Source of the DNA: an uncultured Eubacterium sp.
GTDB lineage: Bacteria > Bacillota > Clostridia > Lachnospirales > Lachnospiraceae
DNA: 64,000 nucleotides
Reading direction: 5' to 3'
Assembly: GCA_958446835.1 (NCBI GenBank)
Contig: CAUCXT010000004.1
Span: forward strand, 38,772-102,771
Shown: piece by piece, positions 44,309 to 52,488 of the stretch
How the letters are laid out: each line of letters starts with the position of its first letter
Numbering within the stretch: the first letter of the stretch is position 1
The notes under the pieces: generated by a model
Seen by the model: the letters and a program-made list of their open reading frames with translations, nothing else
Databases searched by the model: none
Told to the model about the DNA's origin: nothing
Translations under genes and position numbers: made by a program

Positions 44309-46144
44309 TCAATACCCATTTAGCGAAAACACATAATCGAGTATATTGATAAGCTCTTTTCCTGTATATCTTGAATAGACCGCTTCCCTTGCCATAACCG
44401 GATTATCTGTAATAATATTATCTACGCCCATGTTGGCAAGCGACTTCACTATCGATGGCGCGTTCACGGTCCATACATACAGTTCCTTTCCATATCTGTG
44501 GACAGAATCAACAAGTGCCTTGTTCACAAAAGTATAGTTGATACTTATAACATCGACATAGCTTATTGAGTAGTATGCCCCATAAGCTGCAGACAACACA
44601 TATCCTGTTTTAATATCACTGTTAAGCTTCTTGACTTCGGATAGAACGGAATAATCAGATGATGTCACAACGCACCTGTCCTCGAATCCGTTGCGTTCGA
44701 TTATATCCACAACTGCCTCTGTCAGACCCCTTTCCCTTTTATTATATTTAATCTCAATATTAAGTTTTACCAGTGGCCCGATTTCCTTTATAACCTCTTC
44801 AAGTGTAGGAACCTGCTCTCCGGCAAAATCGGCAGAGAACCAGCTCCCGGCATCAAGTTCCTTGATTCTATCATAGGATACCTGCCATATATTTTTATTG
44901 ACTCCGGTTGTTCTCTTTAAATTTGAGTCATGCATAACCACCACGACATTATCGGAGGTAAGATGAACATCAAGTTCCACATAATCTGCCAAATCATAAA
45001 GTGCCTGTTTAAACGCAGACATAGTATTCTCCGGTGCCAGCCCTGAGCTTCCCCTATGTGCGCTTATTTCGGGAACCTTTAATAGCTCTACCTTATCGAA
45101 TGGATTTTTGGCAGTTCCAACGAATATGTACACGCATATCATTATACCTGATATGACTGTCCCTGCCACTATGCCCACCTTAAGAGGAAGTTTAAGGTAC
45201 ACAGGATTATCTATAACCTCCTGCGTATTTTCAGATACCCTCCATACTCTTCCGATTTCCTTCCTGTAGCGGAAGAACATGCTGGAAATAACAAGATATG
45301 AAGCCGGTGTTGATATCAGCACAAGTATAAAAGTTATAATATTCTTAAATCCCTTGATTACAGTGAGATATATAGCCACTCCCGCTCTTGTAAAATTCAG
45401 CAGCAGACTCCCGCCAATCACAATCAAAGAAATCAAAAGGAACAAAACTCCCACCGCAGCCATTATCATAATATTCCAGAACAGCATCAGAATAATCGTT
45501 CTCAATGTCCTTCTGTGAAGCAGTGAGGCACTCCTTTTATATGCGTCCTTTACATTCTCACTTCCATATATAAGATAATTAGGTGTAAATATCTCTCTAA
45601 TAGCCAGTGCAAATAAGACAAAACATGCAAGCACTATTATAAGATACATTATGTTTTTATTGCCGAATGCTCTTGTAATATACTCCGGAAATGTCAGGTT
45701 TACCATCACAAGTCCGAGAATTATAATATTAGAAAACGGAAATAAAAATATCTCATACAGTATCATAGAAATATTGTGCAGCTTAAATTTGGAACGGAAA
45801 TTACGCATACCTGCGTAGAACATATCATATATGCCAATTTTTTTTCCAACAACCCCCGCTTCTATAGCAACGGACATACAGCATTTCTCAAAGAAGTTAT
45901 ATATTGCAGCCAGAAATACAAGCAGAACAATCATTGCAATTATAAACGGGTTAGTAAAATATCGGACAATATATCCATTAGTCAGGTATTTTATACCCAC
46001 AATTTTAAAACTAAGCTTAAATAAAAGCAAAAAAAGCGGATAAAACACTGCCACCGCAACCATCTTGTAGATCAGTTCGAATATCACCAGTGTCTTTCCG
46101 CATTTTTTTAAAAGTGTAAAATTATCCTTAAGAAGATTCTTCAT
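44309..46144 (-). CDS. Membrane-anchored glycerophosphodiester phosphodiesterase
   Basis: 611 residues from the ATG at 46144, with AAAGAG eight bases upstream; the frame could also start at a TTG six codons earlier. The first about 350 residues form the membrane domain (six to eight helices) found in GDPD proteins of this type. The C-terminal TIM barrel starts VPEISAHRGSSGLAPENTMS (catalytic HRG..PENT) and continues DYVELDVHLTSDNVVVVMHD and NLKRTTGVN, all metal- and acid-base residues in place. It hydrolyses glycerophosphodiesters, possibly teichoic acid or lipid-derived, at the outer face. Confidence 0.9.
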   Translation of the reverse strand: MKNLLKDNFTLLKKCGKTLVIFELIYKMVAVAVFYPLFLLLFKLSFKIVGIKYLTNGYIVRYFTNPFIIAMIVLLVFLAAIYNFFEKCCMSVAIEAGVVGKKIGIYDMFYAGMRNFRSKFKLHNISMILYEIFLFPFSNIIILGLVMVNLTFPEYITRAFGNKNIMYLIIVLACFVLFALAIREIFTPNYLIYGSENVKDAYKRSASLLHRRTLRTIILMLFWNIMIMAAVGVLFLLISLIVIGGSLLLNFTRAGVAIYLTVIKGFKNIITFILVLISTPASYLVISSMFFRYRKEIGRVWRVSENTQEVIDNPVYLKLPLKVGIVAGTVISGIMICVYIFVGTAKNPFDKVELLKVPEISAHRGSSGLAPENTMSAFKQALYDLADYVELDVHLTSDNVVVVMHDSNLKRTTGVNKNIWQVSYDRIKELDAGSWFSADFAGEQVPTLEEVIKEIGPLVKLNIEIKYNKRERGLTEAVVDIIERNGFEDRCVVTSSDYSVLSEVKKLNSDIKTGYVLSAAYGAYYSISYVDVISINYTFVNKALVDSVHRYGKELYVWTVNAPSIVKSLANMGVDNIITDNPVMAREAVYSRYTGKELINILDYVFSLNGY

Positions 46145-46173
46145 CAACCATGCTCTTTTCAATTTTAAGTATG

Positions 46174-46746
46174 CTATGCCATCTTCTCCGTGTTGTTTCC
46201 CTCATTCTTATCCCTGAGCGAACGGTAAAACTGATGTACAAAATCCACCGTGTAGGACACAAAAAGCAGCACAGCAAGTGGTCTTACCACCATAGGATTG
46301 ATAGCATGCACCATAAACTTTATTCTAACATTAATAACCATAAACAGCAATACACATATTACACCCCACGCAAGTGAGCTCTGCAGACAAAGTATTCCCT
46401 TGTAGTTAAATCTCTTATGGTCATAATTCCACCAGAGCTCCCCAAACAGCTTAATCATTACCATCGCCACTATATACTCAAAAATAGTTCCGCCTATACT
46501 GCCTGCAAAAAAAAGTGCAAGCGGATTGTTCGCAAATGGAGCAAACAATGTAAATGCGCCCAGACAGCCGAAGCCGTATATCACGCAAAAAGGAAGTTTT
46601 GCAAAGCCTCTGTTCTCCCAATATCCAAGCTGAACCCTGATAACCACACATTCCATACACCAGCCCAGAAAGCTGTAGGTAAAAAACCATACTATGAATT
46701 GATATATATTCATGTCACTAAAATTTCTAAAAATCATTTCTCTCAT
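46174..46746 (-). CDS. Putative ABC-type membrane protein, CmpB family (DUF1113-like)
   Basis: About 190 residues from the ATG at 46746, with GAGGGAG nine bases upstream. Five to six helices are present. It has the family's opening, FIVWFFTYSFLGWCMECVV, then YWENRGFAKLPFCVIYGFG and SIGGTIFEYIVAMVMIKLFG, with LWWNYDHKRFNYKGILCLQS further on. These match PF06541-type proteins, called ABC transporter permease though no partner ATPase is known. Function is unsettled. The stop lies about 30 bases before the GDPD gene. Confidence 0.8.
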   Translation of the reverse strand: MREMIFRNFSDMNIYQFIVWFFTYSFLGWCMECVVIRVQLGYWENRGFAKLPFCVIYGFGCLGAFTLFAPFANNPLALFFAGSIGGTIFEYIVAMVMIKLFGELWWNYDHKRFNYKGILCLQSSLAWGVICVLLFMVINVRIKFMVHAINPMVVRPLAVLLFVSYTVDFVHQFYRSLRDKNEGNNTEKMA

Positions 46747-46872
46747 TTTATCTTTCTCCCTCTCTATGGCAGACATTCTTTCACGTTGCCACATGTATTT
46801 TATTATATTTTTAATAAAAAGACAACTAAATTTTTAGAAATTTTATTATTTTATAAGATTTTTCCGGCAGCT

Positions 46873-47640
46873 CTATTCTTCCGGAAAAATAACATCTATT
46901 CCTTCCGCCTCAAACTTGCTGAGCCATTCCTCGGACGGCTTTCTGTCCGTGATGACCATGTCCACTTCTTTCAGCTCCCCGACCTTCGTAAAAGAAATCT
47001 TGTTGAACTTAGAGCTGTCCACTGCAAGGATTTTCTTCTTCGCAGCCTGAAGCAGCGCCATCTTGACCTGCGCTTCGCTCTCATTTGAATCCGTCATTCC
47101 GTGCTGTATATCAATTCCCTTTACCGAAAAGATAGCTTTATCGACATTGAAGGAGTTTATCATACGTACGGTCTGATAGCCGACAAACGAAAGCGCCCCA
47201 TCCTTCATAAGCCCCCCTGTGGAAAGAATTTTCCAGCCCTTTCTGTCCGAAAGCTCTATCATAATCTCTATTGAGTTGGTGATAACCGTGAGATTCTTTT
47301 TATTTTTTATGCTCTTTGCGACGAACAGAGCCGTTGAGCTGGCATCAAGTATGATATGGTCTCCGTCCGAAATCAGCTTTGCAAGCATTTCCCCTATCAC
47401 CTGTTTGCCTGCGACATTGGATTTTTTGCGCACTATATACGGAAGCTCCACATTAAGGCTCTCATTTATCACAGCTCCGCCGTACGTCTTTTTTGCAAGC
47501 CCTTCCGCTTCAAGCTTCTCGAGATCCCTTCTTATCGTCTCCTCAGTCACATTGTACAGCTCACTTAAGTCGCTTACCACAACCTTTCTCTCTTCCTGGA
47601 GCTTAGCCAATATTGCATTTCTTCTTTCTATCGCCAACAT
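46873..47640 (-). CDS. DeoR-family transcriptional regulator
   Basis: About 255 residues. The helix-turn-helix VSDLSELYNVTEETIRRDLE lies near residue 22, after MLAIERRNAILAKLQEE. The effector domain has AGKQVIGEMLAKLISDGD, IILDASSTALFVAKSI, TVITNSIEIMIELSDRKG and MALLQAAKKKILAVDSSKF, the DeoRC fold that binds a phosphorylated sugar. The ATG at 47640 fits the family start better than the one ten codons earlier. No sugar operon is attached; the nearest plus-strand gene is a cupin. Inverted repeats at 47771-47799 may be its operator. Confidence 0.9.
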   Translation of the reverse strand: MLAIERRNAILAKLQEERKVVVSDLSELYNVTEETIRRDLEKLEAEGLAKKTYGGAVINESLNVELPYIVRKKSNVAGKQVIGEMLAKLISDGDHIILDASSTALFVAKSIKNKKNLTVITNSIEIMIELSDRKGWKILSTGGLMKDGALSFVGYQTVRMINSFNVDKAIFSVKGIDIQHGMTDSNESEAQVKMALLQAAKKKILAVDSSKFNKISFTKVGELKEVDMVITDRKPSEEWLSKFEAEGIDVIFPEE

Positions 47641-47770
47641 AACTTTTCCATCCCACCATTTCATTGCCAAAACTATATTATCAATGCCACACAGAATCCA
47701 CCCTGAACTCCCTTATTCTGTGCAATAACAGCTTATCATTTTGCAAAAATCATGTCAATTTATTAATTTT

Positions 47771-47799
47771 GCTTATTTTCAACATAAGCATTTTATGCT
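47771..47799. promoter_or_regulatory. Overlapping inverted repeats in the DeoR-cupin intergenic region
   Basis: GCTTAT.......ATAAGC and AGCAT...ATGCT overlap around AAGCATTTTATGC, just before a -10-like TATGAT. They sit in the divergent space between the DeoR regulator and the cupin gene, which fits an autoregulatory operator. Confidence 0.35.
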
Positions 47800-47879
47800 A
47801 TGATAAAAAAGTATGACCGTTTAGGTATTTGACGTTAAAGTAAAGCATTTGGCACTATGCCTGCACAGAAAGGACAAAT

Positions 47880-48203
47880 ATGTTTGCATATAATAACGAA
47901 GTAACAGCAACACCTTGTGAGCCGGGTGTTTCAAGAAAGGTGCTCACCTATTCAGAGGAGCTTATGATGTGTGAGATCACATTCGAAAAAGGCGCCAAGG
48001 GCAATTTTCATCAGCACGAGCACCTACAGATAACATATATTGCAGAAGGCAGCTTCGAATTCACAATCGGCGATGAGACAAGGATTGTAAACAAGGGTGA
48101 CAGCGTATACATGCCTTCAAATGTGCGCCACGGTGTCACATGCCTTGAGGCAGGCAAGCTTGTGGATGTGTTCAATCCTATGCGCAAGGATTTTATAAAA
48201 TAA
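47880..48203 (+). CDS. Cupin domain protein
   Basis: 107 residues forming a single small beta barrel. GNFHQHEHLQITYIAEGSFEF carries the cupin motif 1 histidines and glutamate, and VYMPSNVRHGVTCLEAGK carries motif 2. The ligands point to a metal-binding fold, common in sugar isomerases and in pectin-degradation proteins such as KdgF. The substrate is unknown. It is divergent from the DeoR regulator, which may control it. Confidence 0.85.
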   Translation: MFAYNNEVTATPCEPGVSRKVLTYSEELMMCEITFEKGAKGNFHQHEHLQITYIAEGSFEFTIGDETRIVNKGDSVYMPSNVRHGVTCLEAGKLVDVFNPMRKDFIK

Positions 48204-48306
48204 ACCGGATTAGAAACAGCTTAGTCATATTACGTTTTTATTTATAAAAACCGGATTACATCGAATTATAAAGACATTTCAGATATAAAAGGAGACAGAT
48301 TTTAAA

Positions 48307-49899
48307 ATGGCAGATTTAAAAAGTGAAATTAACAAGAGGCGAACCTTCGCCATTATCTCCCACCCTGATGCAGGTAAGACCACCCTCACAGAGAAGTTCC
48401 TTCTCTACGGCGGTGCGATCAACCTTGCCGGTTCGGTAAAGGGAAAAAAGACGGCTAAGCACGCCGTATCAGACTGGATGGAGATTGAGAAGCAACGTGG
48501 TATTTCCGTCACATCATCAGTACTACAGTTCAACTATGACGGCTACTGTATCAACATTCTTGATACTCCGGGACATCAGGACTTCTCCGAGGATACCTAC
48601 CGTACACTCATGGCAGCCGATTCCGCAGTCATGGTAATCGATGCCTCCAAGGGTGTTGAGAAGCAGACAATCAAGCTTTTCAAGGTATGCGTTATGCGCC
48701 ATATACCTATTTTTACCTTCATCAACAAGATGGATCGTGAGGCAAATGACCCATTCGAGCTCTGCGATGAGATTGAGAGCATACTTGGAATAGCTACTTG
48801 TCCTATGAACTGGCCAATCGGTTCCGGAAAAGAATTTAAGGGAGTATATGAGAGAAACGAACGCCGCGTCTCAACCTTCAAGGCTGAGATGAATGGTCAG
48901 AAGGAGGTTGACACAACCACCATCGGAATCGATGACCCGGCACTCAAGGATGAACTTGGTTCCGCTTTCTATGATAAGCTACTGGAGGATATCGAGCTTC
49001 TTGACGGCGCCAGTGCAGAATTTGATCAGGAAAAGGTAAGCGCCGGTGAATTATCACCTGTATTCTTCGGTTCGGCACTCACCAACTTCGGTGTGGAGAC
49101 ATTTTTAAAGCACTTCTTAAAGATGACCTACTCCCCGCTTCCTAGAATGTCCAACGAAGGTCTGATAGACCCATTTACAGAGGATTTCTCAGCGTTCGTA
49201 TTCAAGATTCAGGCTAACATGAACAAGGCACACCGCGACCGAATTGCATTCATGCGTATCTGCTCAGGCAAGTTCGAGGCAGGCATGGAGGTCAACCATG
49301 TTCAGGGCGGCAGGAAGGTCAAGCTCTCACAGCCGCAACAGCTCATGGCATCTGAGAGAAAGATAATCGATGAAGCATACGCAGGAGATATCATCGGCGT
49401 GTTCGACCCGGGTATCTTCTCAATCGGTGACACGCTCTGTCTCTCCAACAAGAAGTTTCAATATGAGGGTATTCCAACGTTCGCACCTGAACATTTTGCA
49501 AGGGTACGCCAGATTGACACCATGAAGCGCAAGCAGTTCATAAAGGGAGTCAACCAGATTGCACAGGAAGGTGCAATTCAGATATTCCAGGAGTTCAACA
49601 CCGGTATGGAGGAAATCATCGTCGGCGTTGTCGGCGTCCTTCAGTTCGATGTACTTAAGTTCCGTCTTGAAAGCGAGTATGGCGTAGAAATCCGTCTTGA
49701 ACCGCTTCCTTACGAATATATACGCTGGATTTCACCTGAGAGCACTGTTGACCTCACACGTATTGCCGGCACCTCCGACATGAAGAAGATTAAGGACTTA
49801 AAGGACAGACCTCTCCTTCTCTTCGTAAATGAGTGGAGTATCAACATGGTATGTGAACGAAACAAGGGACTTGTACTTGAGGAGTTTGCAAAGAACTAG
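48307..49899 (+). CDS. prfC: Peptide chain release factor 3
   Basis: 530 residues. Its G domain has FAIISHPDAGKTTLTEKFLL (G1), GISVTSSVLQF (G2), ILDTPGHQDFSEDTYRTLMA (G3) and FINKMDREANDP (G4). Domain 2 and the RF3-specific part follow with FVFKIQANMNKAHRDRIAFM. RF3 recycles RF1/RF2 from the ribosome after termination. AGGAG precedes the ATG. Confidence 0.97.
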   Translation: MADLKSEINKRRTFAIISHPDAGKTTLTEKFLLYGGAINLAGSVKGKKTAKHAVSDWMEIEKQRGISVTSSVLQFNYDGYCINILDTPGHQDFSEDTYRTLMAADSAVMVIDASKGVEKQTIKLFKVCVMRHIPIFTFINKMDREANDPFELCDEIESILGIATCPMNWPIGSGKEFKGVYERNERRVSTFKAEMNGQKEVDTTTIGIDDPALKDELGSAFYDKLLEDIELLDGASAEFDQEKVSAGELSPVFFGSALTNFGVETFLKHFLKMTYSPLPRMSNEGLIDPFTEDFSAFVFKIQANMNKAHRDRIAFMRICSGKFEAGMEVNHVQGGRKVKLSQPQQLMASERKIIDEAYAGDIIGVFDPGIFSIGDTLCLSNKKFQYEGIPTFAPEHFARVRQIDTMKRKQFIKGVNQIAQEGAIQIFQEFNTGMEEIIVGVVGVLQFDVLKFRLESEYGVEIRLEPLPYEYIRWISPESTVDLTRIAGTSDMKKIKDLKDRPLLLFVNEWSINMVCERNKGLVLEEFAKN

Positions 49900-49925
49900 A
49901 CAAAAAGATTGACATATAATTTAAA

Positions 49926-49975
49926 AAGCCTCATCCCACAATGCATACATCAATATGCAATGTAGGATGAGGCTT
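49926..49975. terminator. Intrinsic terminator after prfC
   Basis: Outer arms AAGCCTCATCC/GGATGAGGCTT, with a further partly paired interior (ACA-TGCAT/ATGCA-TGT), followed by TCTTTTG. It separates prfC from the convergent TtcA-type gene. Confidence 0.85.
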
Positions 49976-49988
49976 CTTTTGTTATCTA

Positions 49989-51200
49989 TTATTCCTCAGA
50001 ACTGCTCTGCGTTTCCGTCACGTCATCGTAGGTGTCAAGGAAATGATGTCTCACACCGTTCTGCTTATACGCGACAATCGTGCTCAGATTGACATTCTCA
50101 ACACTCTTAAAAATATTGCCCTCAACAAAAGGATTCGTTTTCTTAAGCTCTGCGATAAGCTTCTTTACCTCAAGCCGCTTCGACTTGCTCTGACCGTCCT
50201 CCGCACAGGATGAACATGTATCCGTAAACTTGCAGGCACACTGGATAAACTTGAGATTGTTCGCATCGCGCCAAGCCTTGATATCATCCTCACGTATGAG
50301 ATACAACGGTCTGATAAGCTCCATTCCCTCAAAATTCGTGCTGTGAAGCTTAGGCATCATAGTCTGCATCTGTGCACCATAGAGCATTCCCATGAGTATA
50401 GTCTCTATAACATCATCGTAATGATGACCAAGCGCAATCTTGTTACAGCCAAGCTCCTTCGCCTTGCTGTAGAGGTGTCCGCGGCGCATGCGCGCACACA
50501 GATAGCACGGTGACTTTTCCACATTGAACACCGACTCAAATATATCCGACTCAAATATGGTAACCGGGATATTAAGTCTTTTGGCGTTGCTCTCAATGAG
50601 CTTTCTGTTCTCTGGGCTGTAGCCAGGGTCCATTATAAGGAACTTAACCTCAAACGGAAACTTGTTGTGGCGCTTTAGCTCCTGAAAAAGCTTAGCCATG
50701 AGCATTGAATCCTTGCCACCGGAGATACACACTGCAACGCAGTCTCCCTCCTTCACAAGCTCGTACTCATTTATCGCCTTCGTAAATTTCGACCAGATTG
50801 ACTTCTTGAAGCGCTTTCTTATGCTTTCCTCAACCTCAGCAGCAAAATCGGCATCGCTCTTTTCAGCGCTCATCTTCTTAATGTCCGCCATCAGCCATGC
50901 AATATATCCGCCCTTAAGGCTCAGCACGTCAATCCCCTGCTCATGTAACGCCTCAGCAAGCTCTAAGCTTGTCTCACCTCTTTTGCAGTACAAAAGAAGC
51001 TTCCTTCCGGCATAATCTTCCGCATTTTCAAGCAGTTTCTCGCCCGGTATATTCACACTGCCCTTAATATTGCCGTACGCAAAGGAAAGCTCATCCCTGA
51101 CATCGATGAGTTCATAGCCATCCTCCATGTATTTTGAAAGCTCACTTATGTCTATCTCAAGCTCAGGCGTGCTATTTTCCATTGCACCATCAAAAACCAT
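49989..51200 (-). CDS. Rhodanese-TtcA-type tRNA thiolase fusion
   Basis: About 403 residues. The first 110 form a rhodanese domain: YELIDVRDELSFAYGNIKGS and LLYCKRGETSLELAEALHE, with the catalytic-loop cysteine in CKRGETS. The rest is a TtcA-like PP-loop enzyme with VAVCISGGKDSMLMAKLFQE, SPCYLCARMRRGHLYSKAKE (CxxC) and IALGHHYDDVIETILMGMLY, plus a C-terminal cysteine cluster CACKFTDTCSSC. It should thiolate a tRNA base (s2C32 or similar) with the rhodanese domain supplying persulfide. The start is uncertain: ATG at 51200, TTG at 51212 or ATG at 51182. Confidence 0.82.
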   Translation of the reverse strand: MVFDGAMENSTPELEIDISELSKYMEDGYELIDVRDELSFAYGNIKGSVNIPGEKLLENAEDYAGRKLLLYCKRGETSLELAEALHEQGIDVLSLKGGYIAWLMADIKKMSAEKSDADFAAEVEESIRKRFKKSIWSKFTKAINEYELVKEGDCVAVCISGGKDSMLMAKLFQELKRHNKFPFEVKFLIMDPGYSPENRKLIESNAKRLNIPVTIFESDIFESVFNVEKSPCYLCARMRRGHLYSKAKELGCNKIALGHHYDDVIETILMGMLYGAQMQTMMPKLHSTNFEGMELIRPLYLIREDDIKAWRDANNLKFIQCACKFTDTCSSCAEDGQSKSKRLEVKKLIAELKKTNPFVEGNIFKSVENVNLSTIVAYKQNGVRHHFLDTYDDVTETQSSSEE

Positions 51201-51302
51201 ATTATTACCCAAAACTATTTCACACTCTCTTTCTTTTACCTGTCAAAGCAATACACAGCCTGCTGCCACGCATGGCTTCTACTGTTTACACAACAAAAAT
51301 CA

Positions 51303-51327
51303 AGGTGTCAAAACAATTTTGACACCT
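51303..51327 (-). terminator. Intrinsic terminator of the phospholipase C-like gene
   Basis: Perfect 11-bp arms AGGTGTCAAAA/TTTTGACACCT with a 3-base loop. On the minus strand it is followed by TGATTTTTG. It lies about 60 bases after the stop; it may also act as an operator for the next gene. Confidence 0.75.
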
Positions 51328-51385
51328 CTTACTCTGAAATATTATTTTATTTGTTTATTCACACTATGTCAATAGGATTTTAATG

Positions 51386-52297
51386 TTATGCCGACATACC
51401 ACCCTTTACAACGTGACAGCCCTGCTGTTTTGCACTATCGAATACATTTGACATCTCATTGCCTTTTTTAGAGTCTGTGCTATATAAAGTGTCATCATTA
51501 TTCTCATCTATCAGCTTAGAGCCAAACGTATATTCATAAATCGGATTCCAGTCATCGATAGCACTGTACTCATTTATAAGCTGTACAGCAAGCTTCTTTG
51601 CTTTACCATACAGTCCCATAAGCTTTTCATTGCTGTCCTTGCAGAGCGGATTAGCATTGTAATTCACCATAAGTCCGTGCATTTCCTTATAATTTCCGGA
51701 AAGCTTAAGCAATCCATCCACAAACATTCTCTTAAGTCCAGACGGTGCAAGCAGAAGTCTGTTATACTTTATCATTCCTTCAAGTGCCTGCATAACCTGT
51801 TCAGGTGTAGTTCCCTCATAGAAGCAGCTTATAACCTTAGCATTCCTCATACTTGGTACAATATGGTCGGTGAGCGAATGTCTTACAGGGTCAAAGCCAT
51901 CCTTCAGCATAAGCATTCTGTCAAACTCAACCTCTATCTCCGCATGTGACACCCCACTTTTTTCTATCTTCTCATCTATATAACCATGGCATGTCACGTC
52001 AAGCGCAAAATGACACATTACGCCATACATATACGCAAGGTACGGTGCCTTATTATCTTTGTTCTCTATCACCTTTACAGCATGCTCGAAAAACTCAACT
52101 CCCGGTCTGCAATGCATTCCATACCCAATACCATTTATCACATTGGATTTAAGTGGTTTATAATAAAACAAAATGTCCGGTCCATGAAGCCCTATAATAT
52201 ATAGCTGGCGGTACATACTAAGTGTGTGCCACGCCTCCCCTGTAAGCTCTTCTGCAACTTCTTTTCCCATTCTATAATGTGCGTATGTCGACGGCAT
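51386..52297 (-). CDS. Zinc-dependent phospholipase C family protein
   Basis: 303 residues, helical. STYAHYRMGKEVAEELTGE at the N-terminus has the metal-ligand histidine, then LYIIGLHGPDILFYY, VMCHFALDVTCHGYIDEKI and AHYR-type spacing, the ligand set of the zinc_dep_PLPC family. There is no signal peptide or membrane segment, so it seems cytoplasmic, unlike the secreted clostridial alpha-toxin. Substrate unknown. AAGGAGG precedes the ATG. Confidence 0.82.
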   Translation of the reverse strand: MPSTYAHYRMGKEVAEELTGEAWHTLSMYRQLYIIGLHGPDILFYYKPLKSNVINGIGYGMHCRPGVEFFEHAVKVIENKDNKAPYLAYMYGVMCHFALDVTCHGYIDEKIEKSGVSHAEIEVEFDRMLMLKDGFDPVRHSLTDHIVPSMRNAKVISCFYEGTTPEQVMQALEGMIKYNRLLLAPSGLKRMFVDGLLKLSGNYKEMHGLMVNYNANPLCKDSNEKLMGLYGKAKKLAVQLINEYSAIDDWNPIYEYTFGSKLIDENNDDTLYSTDSKKGNEMSNVFDSAKQQGCHVVKGGMSA

Positions 52298-52424
52298 AAC
52301 AATCCCTCCTTAATGCAATAGCAAATTCCAATCCGTTTCTATAAGCCAAGTATAGATAGCAGATTGATTTTTAACTATCACAATCGGGTGTAAGTTATGT
52401 AAAATATATGTAATTTAAAATTCT

Positions 52425-52484
52425 GGGACAGGGGGTCTGGTTCGTGTCCCTGTTTCGTGGGACACGGGACCACACCTCTGTCCC
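52425..52484. repeat. GGGACA/GTGTCCC imperfect hairpin repeat
   Basis: Two 26-base arms, starting GGGACAG and ending GTGTCCC, with imperfect pairing around an 8-base centre. The left arm starts at 52425. The right arm ends five bases before the AAA-ATPase stop codon. Related GGGACA...GTCCC hairpins occur in many Firmicutes genomes as intergenic repeats; this may be a terminator or a repeat element. Confidence 0.55.
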
Positions 52485-52488
52485 GACA

